Shown piece after piece: positions 23,475 through 30,775 of a stretch of DNA of 41,505 bases. Every line of letters begins with the position of its first letter. Position 1 is the stretch's first letter. The DNA lies in assembly GCA_964357255.1 (NCBI GenBank), contig CAYHKQ010000008.1:1-41505 (forward strand). Reading direction: 5' to 3'. A program made the position numbers and the translations under genes. The DNA is from JBBTIS01 sp038059855 (GTDB lineage: Bacteria; Elusimicrobiota; Elusimicrobia; JACQPE01). The notes beneath the pieces are model-generated. The model was given only the letters and a program-made list of their open reading frames with translations, was not told the origin of the DNA and did no database searches.

Positions 23475-24229
23475 AAATTTCGCTTTCCGTTTTCATTCTA
23501 GCCACCAACGAAGAGGAGGATTTGTCCGGAGCCATCGAGTCAGTGGGGGGTCTGGCTGATGAAGTCGTGGTTGTCGACGGCGGCTCCACAGATCGCACCA
23601 GGGTCGTGGCTGAGCGCGCGGGGGCACGCGTGGTCAACCGTCTCATGGATAATTTTACGGCGCAGAGGCAGTTTGCTCTGGCCCAAGTGCGGGGGGAGTG
23701 GGTTTTAAGCTTGGACGCTGATGAGCGAGTGAGTTCGGGTCTGGCCGGGGAGATTCGCGGGTCTCTTGGACGCAAAAATTGCGACGGCTGGCTCATACCT
23801 TTTAAGACTCAGTTTATGGGCCGCGCGCTTCGATTCGGCGGCGCCGGCGGGGAGAAACACTTGCGGCTTTTTCGCAAGGACAAAGCGGCCCTGGTTCCCG
23901 GGCGGGGCGTGCATGAAGAGTTTAAGGTCCCGGAGGGACGGACCGGCGTTATGGCCGAGGCTATCCTTCACCGTCCGTACAAGGATTTGGGAGAATATAT
24001 GTCGAAATGCGAGTTCTATACCGCGTTGGCCGCCCGGGACTTTGTGGCCTCCGGCAAAAAGTTGACTTGGCGGTATTCTTTGATTCCGGTTTATGAGTTT
24101 TTGCGCTCTTATGTTTTTTATTTCGGTTTTCTCGACGGATTGGCCGGCCTGGTTTGGGCTGTGTTGGCCGCTTATCATCGTCGCGTCCGGCACGAGAAAA
24201 TTCGGATGTTTTTGGCGGGGTTGAGATAG
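23471..24229 (+). CDS. Glycosyltransferase family 2 (WaaE/KdtX-like)
   Basis: From GTG 23471 the protein is 252 residues: SVFILATNEEEDLSGAIESV, ADEVVVVDGGSTDRTRVVAERAGARVV, QRQFALAQVRGEWVLSLDADERVS (DxD motif), then RLFRKDKAALVPGRGVHEEF and a C-terminal hydrophobic patch (YVFYFGFLDGLAGLVWAVLAAY). This matches the LPS core beta-glucosyltransferase WaaE/KdtX type. The start fits the GT-A beginning and overlaps the previous stop; the longer frame adds 14 residues translated from the upstream gene. Confidence 0.88.
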   Translation: MKISLSVFILATNEEEDLSGAIESVGGLADEVVVVDGGSTDRTRVVAERAGARVVNRLMDNFTAQRQFALAQVRGEWVLSLDADERVSSGLAGEIRGSLGRKNCDGWLIPFKTQFMGRALRFGGAGGEKHLRLFRKDKAALVPGRGVHEEFKVPEGRTGVMAEAILHRPYKDLGEYMSKCEFYTALAARDFVASGKKLTWRYSLIPVYEFLRSYVFYFGFLDGLAGLVWAVLAAYHRRVRHEKIRMFLAGLR

Positions 24230-24233
24230 CCTA

Positions 24234-25022
24234 ATGACGGTTTGGCTGTTTTTATTAATCGGAGCCGGCGTCTTGGGGGTCTCCTTGCGCTGGAATTGGT
24301 GGCGTTGGCCTAAAAATGGCATTCCGGTTCTCATGTATCACAAAATTGGCGCTTCGGCGCCTGGGAGCCGGCAAAAGTCCCTTTGGGTGAGCGCGGAGCG
24401 CTTTGAATGGCAGATGAAATACCTTGCGGAGCGAGGCTATGAAAGCGTCACCTTTAAGGATTTATCCTCGGGTTGCTTGCCGCCTAAACCCGTCATGATC
24501 ACGTTTGACGACGGATATTTGAATCAGTATGAAACAGCCTTCCCTATCATGCGCCGATGGGGCCAGAGGGGGGTTTTTTACGTGGTGGCCAACGGCGTCG
24601 GCCGGGAAAATTATTGGCATAACCCAGTTGAGGAGCCGAGGATCCCTATGATGAATTCGGATCAAATCAAGGAGCTTGTCCGCGCCGGCATGGAAATCGG
24701 TTCCCATACGTCGAACCACCATCGCCTTGGGGGCCTATCCCGTGAGGAGGCCCGCCTGGAAATTGAGGACAGTAAAAAGCGTTTGGAAGAGTTAACCGGC
24801 GAGCCTATGGTTTCTTTCGCGTTTCCCTACGGCAACGGAGAGGATGACCCCGGTTTGGTAGAGGCTGTTTTCGGCGCAGGGCACAGATGGGTGATCGGGA
24901 TTCATGCCGGTATTTGGGACCATCGTCGCTTGCGCCGGGTCGTGCCGCGCGTTTTCGTGCGCGGGGATGATTTTAAGATTGATTTTTATTTGGGCCTGAC
25001 CCGCGGGCGCTCAAGGTTTTAA
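24234..25022 (+). CDS. Polysaccharide deacetylase (CE4/NodB domain), membrane-anchored
   Basis: The 262-residue protein has an N-terminal helix (VWLFLLIGAGVLGVSL), then IPVLMYHKIG, motif 1 VMITFDDGYLNQYETAFPIM, motif 2 EIGSHTSNHHRLG with the metal-binding histidines, and SFAFPYGNG. CE4 enzymes remove N- or O-acetyl groups from polysaccharides in a metal-dependent way. The position between a WaaE-like transferase and lpxK suggests action on an LPS or capsule sugar. The anchor would place the domain in the periplasm if the N-in orientation holds. Confidence 0.9.
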   Translation: MTVWLFLLIGAGVLGVSLRWNWWRWPKNGIPVLMYHKIGASAPGSRQKSLWVSAERFEWQMKYLAERGYESVTFKDLSSGCLPPKPVMITFDDGYLNQYETAFPIMRRWGQRGVFYVVANGVGRENYWHNPVEEPRIPMMNSDQIKELVRAGMEIGSHTSNHHRLGGLSREEARLEIEDSKKRLEELTGEPMVSFAFPYGNGEDDPGLVEAVFGAGHRWVIGIHAGIWDHRRLRRVVPRVFVRGDDFKIDFYLGLTRGRSRF

Positions 25023-25027
25023 GAAAA

Positions 25028-26125
25028 GTGGGAAGCCTGCGTGGTTTTTGGGGGCGTTTGGACGCGAGCCTGGCAGGGCGTCTTTTTCTATGGATACTGA
25101 GCCGCCTGTATGCCGTCGTCCAGATTCTTTGGACGCGGCTGGGCGTTCTGGCCGGAGCGCGGCCAAAAAGCGTCGCGGCTCCTGTGATCAGCGTGGGCAA
25201 TTTGACGATGGGAGGCACGGGCAAAACATCCGTCGTTTCTTATCTGGCCACGCGGCTTTTAGAGCGCGGGTTCCACGTGGCTGTTTTGAGCCGCGGCTAC
25301 AAAGGAGGCGACGAAGCGCGGATGCTTAAAGAAAAATTTGAGGTTTTTGGTTCTCGGTTCCGGGTTCTGGTGGGAAAAAATCGCCATCAATCAGCCGCCT
25401 TTTTTTTATCCGGCGCTCGGCGCTCGGCGCCCGGGGGCGTTTTCATTCTGGACGACGGCCATCAGCACCGGACATTGGTCAAGGATTTCAGCATTGTCTT
25501 GATTGACGCGTCGGACCCGGTTGGGCTTCGCGGGATGACGCCTTACGGATTTTTGCGCGAGCCTTTGGCCTGCGGCCTCAAAAGAGCTGATTTAGTTATT
25601 TTAACCCATGCCGATTTTTCCGATGCCGCGACGGTTGATTCCCTGGAGGCTTTGACGCGCCGGACCTGCGCGGGGATTTCTATTTTTCGCGGCGTTCACC
25701 GGCCCTTGGGATTTAGGCTTTTAGCGCCGAGAGCCGGTCCCTTTCAAGAGCCGGGATTTTTTAACGGCCGCAAAGCGGCTCTGGTTTCCGGCATCGGCAA
25801 TCCCGCTTCTTTTGAGCGAACGATGGCGCGGCTCGGGGCTCGGATTCTCGCTCATGAGGTCAAAGATGATCACGCTGTTTTTACCGCGTCGGAGATTGGG
25901 CGGATTCTGGGTCGCGCCAAGCAAGCGGGGGCCGAGGCTGTGGCGACCACGGCAAAAGACGCGGTTCGCCTAGCCGGCTTTTTGAGCGTTATTGACAAAG
26001 ATAATGGAAACGTTTTTTTGCCGTGGTACGCGTTGGAGGTGGAATTTGCCTTTTTAGAGGGGGAAGACCGTTTTTGGAATGAGATCGAGCCTTTATGGAA
26101 GAAATTTGATGCGGCGACGGCTTAA
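25028..26125 (+). CDS. lpxK: Tetraacyldisaccharide 4'-kinase LpxK
   Basis: The 365-residue enzyme phosphorylates the 4' position of the lipid A precursor at the inner membrane. Key parts are an N-terminal amphipathic or hydrophobic region (LFLWILSRLYAVVQILW), VAAPVISVGNLTMGGTGKTSVVSYLA (Walker A), VAVLSRGYKGG, the catalytic region ILDDGHQHRTL (family DDGxQ), VVILTHAD and TTAKDAVRL (family TxKDxVK). The start is GTG 25028, 6 bases after the deacetylase stop. It overlaps the lpxL-type gene by 17 bases. Confidence 0.95.
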   Translation: MGSLRGFWGRLDASLAGRLFLWILSRLYAVVQILWTRLGVLAGARPKSVAAPVISVGNLTMGGTGKTSVVSYLATRLLERGFHVAVLSRGYKGGDEARMLKEKFEVFGSRFRVLVGKNRHQSAAFFLSGARRSAPGGVFILDDGHQHRTLVKDFSIVLIDASDPVGLRGMTPYGFLREPLACGLKRADLVILTHADFSDAATVDSLEALTRRTCAGISIFRGVHRPLGFRLLAPRAGPFQEPGFFNGRKAALVSGIGNPASFERTMARLGARILAHEVKDDHAVFTASEIGRILGRAKQAGAEAVATTAKDAVRLAGFLSVIDKDNGNVFLPWYALEVEFAFLEGEDRFWNEIEPLWKKFDAATA

Positions 26126-27014
26126 ACACCTTGGCGAGTACGCGGCCATGCGGCTACTCGTGGGGGTTGTCGGCCTTCTACCTTGGGCGGCATTGCCGGC
26201 CTTGGCCAGGCGGCTTGGCTTTTGGGCCGGTCTGCTGGCAACTCGTCGGAGCCAATTGGTTTTGGACAATATCCGTAGCGCCTTTCCCGGCCTAGGATCT
26301 CGCGAACATCAAGAGATTGCCGGACAATTTTGGCGGAACATTACGCTTACGGTCTTGGAAATCATGAGGGGTTGCTCGTCCGGTCGGGACTGGGTCCAAG
26401 GGCATGTCCAGCTCGAAAATCCTCAGGTTTTGGATGAAGCTTTAAAAGAGGGTCGGGGCATTCTTCTGCATTGCGGCCATTTTGCCAATTGGGAAACGAC
26501 GGGGCTGGGGATCGCCGTTCATGGCTACCCAATGGTCGTGATCGCTAGGACGCAGAACAATCCATACATTGATCGCTGGTATAATAGTAAACGTTGCCGT
26601 TTCGGCGTTGAGACGTTTAATCATCATCAGGCGGTTCGCGAGACCCAGGATCTTTTGGGCCGCAACGGCATCTTGGCCATTTTAATGGACCAAAATCTTT
26701 ACAAAGGGGGAATTTTTGTTGATTTTTTTGGCCGCCCCGCGGCGACCACGACGATCACCGCCCTGTTGCATTATCGCACGCAAAGCCCGATCGTCGGCGC
26801 GTATATGTGCCGCCGGGAAGGACGGACTTATGTGCGTTTTGAGAGATTGGAATTGCCGGTATGGAACGACTCTATAAGCCGCAAAGAGAAGGCGCTCAGG
26901 CTGACCCAGTGGCTGACCTCCAAGATCGAAGAATGGGTCAGGCAAGAGCCGGCCAATTGGCTATGGGGGCACAACCGATGGAAAAGAACGGGCGAATCCT
27001 CGATAAGCGCATAG
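26109..27014 (+). CDS. lpxL: Lipid A acyltransferase (LpxL/HtrB family)
   Basis: From ATG 26109 the protein is 301 residues. It has an N-terminal membrane segment (MRLLVGVVGLLPWAALPALA), LVLDNIRSAFPG, the catalytic HX4E motif in LLHCGHFANWETTGL, the LMDQNLYKGGIFVDFFGRPA block, and a WLTSKIEEWVRQEPANWLWGHNRWK end typical of the family. It transfers a secondary acyl chain to Kdo-lipid A. Which of the LpxL/LpxM/LpxP activities it has cannot be told. The longer frame from 26079 lies inside lpxK. Confidence 0.93.
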   Translation: MRRRLKHLGEYAAMRLLVGVVGLLPWAALPALARRLGFWAGLLATRRSQLVLDNIRSAFPGLGSREHQEIAGQFWRNITLTVLEIMRGCSSGRDWVQGHVQLENPQVLDEALKEGRGILLHCGHFANWETTGLGIAVHGYPMVVIARTQNNPYIDRWYNSKRCRFGVETFNHHQAVRETQDLLGRNGILAILMDQNLYKGGIFVDFFGRPAATTTITALLHYRTQSPIVGAYMCRREGRTYVRFERLELPVWNDSISRKEKALRLTQWLTSKIEEWVRQEPANWLWGHNRWKRTGESSISA

Positions 27015-28252
27015 GCTGGGCGCTCGTTATCTTGAGCGGCCTTTTTGCCATGACCTACGTAGCCTCCGTCTCGGCCGGTTACCTGGCTCTATTTTTGCTT
27101 TTCCCGACGGCTCTGGCAGGGGCCGTTGTTTCTCGCGTTAAGTTCAGGTTTAGCGATTATCCGTTTGTGTGGCCGTTTTTGGCGTATGCAGGATGGGGTC
27201 TTGTCGCGTCGCTTTGCGGCAATGGGGTTGCCACCAGTCTTTACCACTGGCGTAGCGATTTTATTTTTATAACTTGCTGGCTTCTCTGTCTGACCTTCCG
27301 GCTTAAGCCCGAATCGCGGCGTTGGGCGATCCTGGCTTATTCAGCGGGCATGGCGTTTTTGGCAGTGAGCGGCATCGTCCAGTTTGTCTTGATTCATTGG
27401 TATCCCCAGGCCAATCAATGGATGGTTAATTCTTCGATCGGCGTCATCCATCGTTTTGCGCTTTTGCAAGATCACGGCTTGAGGGTTCACGGCCCCGTAA
27501 ATACCATGACTTATGCGGAGGTGATGGGCTTGGCCGGGCTGGTCATGATTGGCCTTTGGCCCGGACGTTTTTGGATCGGAGCCGCGTTGAGCGCGATTTG
27601 CCTGAGCGCGTTATTGGCTTCCGCGAGCCGCGGGGCGGCCCTTGGGATGGCCGTCGGCATGTTGGTTCTTGCGGCCACAATGGTGCGCCGCCGTTGGCAA
27701 TCCATCTGGCGCGCGGTTTTACCATTGGGAGCCGCTTGCGGCATCTTATTGATCTCGCCTTCTGTTTGGGGGCGCCTGAAAACCACCTTTAATCCTGAAC
27801 AGAACATGGACCGGCTGGTCATGTGGCGGGTGGGCCTGAATTTATTGCGCGACCATCCGTTGACCGGCATCGGAATTTCCCAGACGCGCGCGGCCTGGCC
27901 TGTTTATTTTCATAAGGAATGGAAACAATATTTTCCTTATCAAGATATTTGGTCGGATGTTCACAATCTTTATCTTCAGCAGGCGGCTGAACGGGGTTTG
28001 CCGGGATTGGTGATTTTATTGATTGTCGCCGGCTCCATGACATGGTGGTGCGCTCGAACGTGGCGGCGGCGCCCTCCCGGCCCTTGGAAGGAATTTCATG
28101 CGGGAATTTTTGCCGCGATTGTCGGATTCTGGGTGATGAATATTACCGAGAGCGCTTTCCAGGACGTTGAAGTCGTTATGACGGTTTATTTTTTGCTCGC
28201 TTTGGCTTGGACGGCTGAGGATACGGTCGAAGACACTCAAGCGGTTAAGTGA
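26978..28252 (+). CDS. O-antigen ligase/polymerase-like membrane protein (Wzy/WaaL family)
   Basis: From ATG 26978 the protein is 424 residues with 10-12 helices. A large loop precedes the late helices, and the region NPEQNMDRLVMWRVGLNLLRDHPLTGIGISQTRAAWPVYF is the Wzy_C-type motif, with HNLYLQQAAERGLPGLVILL after it. WaaL joins O-antigen to the lipid A core on the periplasmic face, while Wzy polymerises repeats; the two are hard to separate by sequence. It overlaps lpxL by 37 bases. The C-terminal QAVK and the next gene's start lie in a repeat hairpin. Confidence 0.88.
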   Translation: MEKNGRILDKRIGWALVILSGLFAMTYVASVSAGYLALFLLFPTALAGAVVSRVKFRFSDYPFVWPFLAYAGWGLVASLCGNGVATSLYHWRSDFIFITCWLLCLTFRLKPESRRWAILAYSAGMAFLAVSGIVQFVLIHWYPQANQWMVNSSIGVIHRFALLQDHGLRVHGPVNTMTYAEVMGLAGLVMIGLWPGRFWIGAALSAICLSALLASASRGAALGMAVGMLVLAATMVRRRWQSIWRAVLPLGAACGILLISPSVWGRLKTTFNPEQNMDRLVMWRVGLNLLRDHPLTGIGISQTRAAWPVYFHKEWKQYFPYQDIWSDVHNLYLQQAAERGLPGLVILLIVAGSMTWWCARTWRRRPPGPWKEFHAGIFAAIVGFWVMNITESAFQDVEVVMTVYFLLALAWTAEDTVEDTQAVK

Positions 28253-28310
28253 TAAGAAGAATTTCCTTAAAACACTCAACCGCTCAACCGCTCAACCGCT
28301 CAACCGCTTC
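28236..28310. repeat. Short-tandem-repeat hairpin with four perfect CTCAACCG copies
   Basis: The left arm CTCAAGCGGTTAAGTG (28236-28251) pairs with a right arm holding CTCAACCG at 28275-28282, 28283-28290, 28291-28298 and 28299-28306. The core is AAGAATTTCCTTAAAACACT. It covers the end of the ligase gene and encodes the first about 20 residues of gmhB. It belongs to the same subfamily as 8051-8175 and 15543-15624. Confidence 0.92.
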
Positions 28311-28872
28311 TAATCTGTTCCGGCATCGGGCCGTTTTTTTGGACCGCGACGGCACGCTGATTCATGAAGCCCATTACCTGAGCGATCCCCGTAAAGTCAA
28401 AATTTATCAAGGCGTTCCCGCGGCCTTAAAGCGTCTTGGCAAGGCAGGTTTTAAGCTGGTTATTATTTCCAATCAATCCGGCATTGGCCGCGGATGGGTG
28501 AGCCGCGAAGCGGTGCGGCGCGTTAATCGCCGGATGTGCCGCCTTCTTGTCGTGGCCGGATCTCCCCGATTCGACGGGATTTATTATTGTCCTCATGCCC
28601 CCCAGGACCGTTGCGCCTGCCGCAAACCGCGTCCTTTGTTGATTAAAAAAGCGGCCAGGGATTTGCGGCTTAATCCGCGCCGTTCCTATGTGATCGGCGA
28701 TAAACTCTGCGACATGCGCTTAGCCAAGGCGGTGGGCGCGCGGGCCGTTCTGGTGTTGAGCGGCCATGGACGGCATGAGTGGCCGGCAATTCGGCGGCTC
28801 AAAATTCCCGTAGCGTTCCGGGCGCGCCGGTTGAGCCGGGCTGTGGCCTGGATTTTGAAAGACAACGGTTAA
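28249..28872 (+). CDS. gmhB: D-glycero-D-manno-heptose 1,7-bisphosphate 7-phosphatase (HAD family)
   Basis: The 207-residue HAD phosphatase has motif I AVFLDRDGTLIHE (D32, D34), motif II VIISNQSGIGRGWV, the zinc-binding loop YYCPHAPQDRCACRKPRP, and motif III/IV SYVIGDKLCDMRLAKAVGA. It belongs to ADP-heptose synthesis, matching the three GT9 genes nearby. The frame opens at GTG 28249, overlapping the ligase stop, and residues 9-21 (HSTAQPLNRSTAS) are translated repeat arm. Without that segment no good start precedes the HAD motif, so the element probably became the native N-terminus. Confidence 0.92.
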   Translation: MIRRISLKHSTAQPLNRSTASNLFRHRAVFLDRDGTLIHEAHYLSDPRKVKIYQGVPAALKRLGKAGFKLVIISNQSGIGRGWVSREAVRRVNRRMCRLLVVAGSPRFDGIYYCPHAPQDRCACRKPRPLLIKKAARDLRLNPRRSYVIGDKLCDMRLAKAVGARAVLVLSGHGRHEWPAIRRLKIPVAFRARRLSRAVAWILKDNG

Positions 28873-28894
28873 AAAGAAGGATAGAATTCTTTTG

Positions 28895-29554
28895 ATGACC
28901 CTAGAGCAAGTCTCCGGCTTTATCGAGTCCATGCGGCGGCTTGCCGCCCGGCGGCGCATCAATCTCAATCGCATTGTTTTGGTTTTTGTTCTGGTTTTTT
29001 TAACTCGTCCGCGCAATCGCGTATTTTTTATTCTTGGGTTGACGGTTGCTCTGGCGGGAGCCTTGCTGCGGATTTGGGCCCGCATATCTCCGGGTTGGCG
29101 CCGCGAGAGCTTGCCCGGGGCTCCTGCGTCGCCGGCCGGCGTTTCTTTGATGAAGACGCTTTCAAGCGGCCCTTACCGCATTGTGCGCCATCCGATGTAC
29201 CTGGGAACCATGATCGAGGCCGTTGGGATTTGGGTATCCTGCTTTAGCTTCGGACGAATGTTCTCGGCGTTGTTTCTGGGCGTGTTTCTGGCGTTGTATT
29301 TCTTTTTTGTTTACAAGGAGGCGGTGCTGATTGAAGAGGAGGAGCTTTTGGTCCGATGGCCGCTCGAGTGGCAGGATTATTCGGCCGTAACCCCGGCCTT
29401 GATAGCGACAAAGGAATCTTTGCGGTTCTTGGTTTGGCCTGATTGGAGCGCTCTTGATTGGAAAAATATTGAAACGACCCGTGAATGGAAAAATTTTTTA
29501 GCGTACCTGGGAGTTTTCGCTTTTTTGTGGTTTAAGTTGGTGTATAAGATATGA
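28895..29554 (+). CDS. Isoprenylcysteine carboxyl methyltransferase-like membrane protein (ICMT/PEMT type)
   Basis: About 219 residues from ATG 28895 with four to five helices. The family signature is SSGPYRIVRHPMYLGTMIEAVGIWV, followed by the VYKEAVLIEEEELLVRWPLEWQDYSAVTPALI tail, in which the EE pair and the tyrosine sit as in ICMT/NnrU-like proteins. These are SAM-dependent methyltransferases of membrane lipids or thiols. The substrate in bacteria is mostly unknown. It overlaps the DUF3108 gene by ATGA. An extra C-terminal segment (WSALDWKNIETTREWKNFLAYLGVFAFLWFKLVY) adds a helix. Confidence 0.85.
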   Translation: MTLEQVSGFIESMRRLAARRRINLNRIVLVFVLVFLTRPRNRVFFILGLTVALAGALLRIWARISPGWRRESLPGAPASPAGVSLMKTLSSGPYRIVRHPMYLGTMIEAVGIWVSCFSFGRMFSALFLGVFLALYFFFVYKEAVLIEEEELLVRWPLEWQDYSAVTPALIATKESLRFLVWPDWSALDWKNIETTREWKNFLAYLGVFAFLWFKLVYKI

Positions 29555-30480
29555 GCTATTCAAGAGCCTCTTGGCTTGTTTCCATGGCGGCGATGGCATT
29601 GCCGTTGATTTTGTTGGGCCTCGATGTTCCGACCACGGGCCATGCCGCCATTGACGCGCCGATGGCGCTTAAGGAAACAACCTCCTTAGCGGAGGTCGCC
29701 CGGACCATCGGCCTTGGCCGCGAGGATTACGTTTATTCCGTTTCCTGGGGGATGATCAAGGTCGGACGTTCCTCATTGGGGTCCTATGACATCGTTCCTT
29801 TCAATGGCAAGGAGGCTTATCACATCGTTTCTACGGCCAGAACGCTGCCGTTTTTTGACACCTTTTACAAGGTTCGCGACCGCAACGAATCGTGGCTTGA
29901 AACCAAGACTTTTATTTCAATGGGTTTTGGCAAGCATCTTCGCGAAGGGCGGTTCCGTCGTAGCGAAACCGTAATTTATGATCACGCGGCGGGCAAATTT
30001 ATGGCTACTGTGCATAAAAATAAGGGAGAGCCCGTTCAGGAAGAAGGCCCCATGAAACCAATGGCCTACGACGTGCTCTCGGCTCTTTATTGGGTGAGGG
30101 CCCAGAATCTCAAGGTGGGCCAGGAGATTTCCATTGACGTTAATACGCGCCAGGACTGGCCTTTGGCGGTGCGCGTGCTGGGCGAAGAGAGGATTCGCGT
30201 GCCGGCGGGAGAATTTCAGTGTCTTAAGGTCGAGCCCGTTCTGCGCGGCGAGGGGATTTTTATCCAAAAAGGCAAGTCCATGCAAATTTGGTTCACTAAC
30301 GACGCCAGAAAAATCCCGATTTTGGTCAAGGCCGATGTTTTTATCGGCGCCGTCAAGGCCGAGCTTGAAGAAATTATTTACAGCGATTTGCCCAAGCCGA
30401 AAGTTCCGGAGGATTTTCAAGAACCCGAAGGCGGCAGAGAGGATTCCGAAGCTTCCGATTCGCCCAAGAAAATGGAATAA
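29551..30480 (+). CDS. DUF3108 protein, exported
   Basis: The 309-residue protein has a signal peptide (about residues 1-33, ending TTGHAA). The DUF3108 domain follows: LGREDYVYSVSWGMIKVGRSSLGSYD, AYHIVSTARTLPFFDTFYKVRDRNESW, SALYWVRAQNLKVGQEISIDVNTRQDWPLAVRVLGEERIRVPAGEFQCLKVEP, and FTNDARKIPILVKADVFIGAVKAELEEI. Such proteins are periplasmic and lipocalin-like; their role is unknown, with an envelope function likely. The acidic Pro/Glu/Ser tail is probably disordered. It is coupled to the upstream methyltransferase by ATGA, and the histone gene follows 31 bases later. Confidence 0.88.
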   Translation: MSYSRASWLVSMAAMALPLILLGLDVPTTGHAAIDAPMALKETTSLAEVARTIGLGREDYVYSVSWGMIKVGRSSLGSYDIVPFNGKEAYHIVSTARTLPFFDTFYKVRDRNESWLETKTFISMGFGKHLREGRFRRSETVIYDHAAGKFMATVHKNKGEPVQEEGPMKPMAYDVLSALYWVRAQNLKVGQEISIDVNTRQDWPLAVRVLGEERIRVPAGEFQCLKVEPVLRGEGIFIQKGKSMQIWFTNDARKIPILVKADVFIGAVKAELEEIIYSDLPKPKVPEDFQEPEGGREDSEASDSPKKME

Positions 30481-30511
30481 TGGGTCTGAAAAGTTGTTTG
30501 AGGAGGTTAAG

Positions 30512-30694
30512 ATGGCGGAAAACTATGTGGTGGTAAGTAAAATTAAAAAGTTGGTCAAAGAGTCGGGCCTGCGAACAGGGGGCGATTATATCGAAGGTCT
30601 TTCCAAAAAAGTGGAAGAATTGGTCCGCGCGTCCGTCTCCAAGGTTCAGACCGACGCCAACAAAAAGACGCTGGGCGCGGAGGATTTAGTCTGA
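30512..30694 (+). CDS. Bacterial histone-fold protein, 60 residues
   Basis: The product reads as a single histone fold: helix 1 (VVVSKIKKLVKESG), loop 1, the long helix 2 (GDYIEGLSKKVEELVRASVSKVQTDA), then loop 2 and start of helix 3 in KKTLGAEDLV. The last block matches the archaeal histone pattern RKTIKAEDI, and the whole resembles the small Bdellovibrio histone type (Bd0055). Such proteins dimerise and bind DNA. Many K/R residues (11 of 60) fit this. The start is chosen because AGGAGG lies 5 bases upstream (30501-30506); the longer frame from 30134 lies inside the DUF3108 gene. Confidence 0.85.
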   Translation: MAENYVVVSKIKKLVKESGLRTGGDYIEGLSKKVEELVRASVSKVQTDANKKTLGAEDLV

Positions 30695-30705
30695 TTGTTG
30701 AACTA

Positions 30706-30721
30706 TTCATGCAGGCATGAA
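30706..30721. repeat. Perfect hairpin TTCATGC-AG-GCATGAA after the histone gene
   Basis: A 7-bp stem with a 2-base spacer lies 11 bases after the histone stop. No T-run follows, so a rho-independent terminator is unlikely; it may protect the mRNA 3' end or be a small palindromic repeat. A tandem AGGCGAT pair (about 30737-30750) lies just downstream. Confidence 0.5.
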
Positions 30722-30775
30722 GGCGCGGGGAGACAGGCGATAGGCGATCCTTGCGGCTGATCAGTTTTAATTTTT

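Noticed and set aside
28275..28306. Four CTCAACCG copies as a CRISPR array
   Set aside because: Units are 8 bases with no spacers, and they form one arm of a hairpin.
30134..30511. Upstream extension of the histone frame inside the DUF3108 gene
   Set aside because: It overlaps a clear gene in another frame and has no family similarity; AGGAGG sits before the 30512 start.
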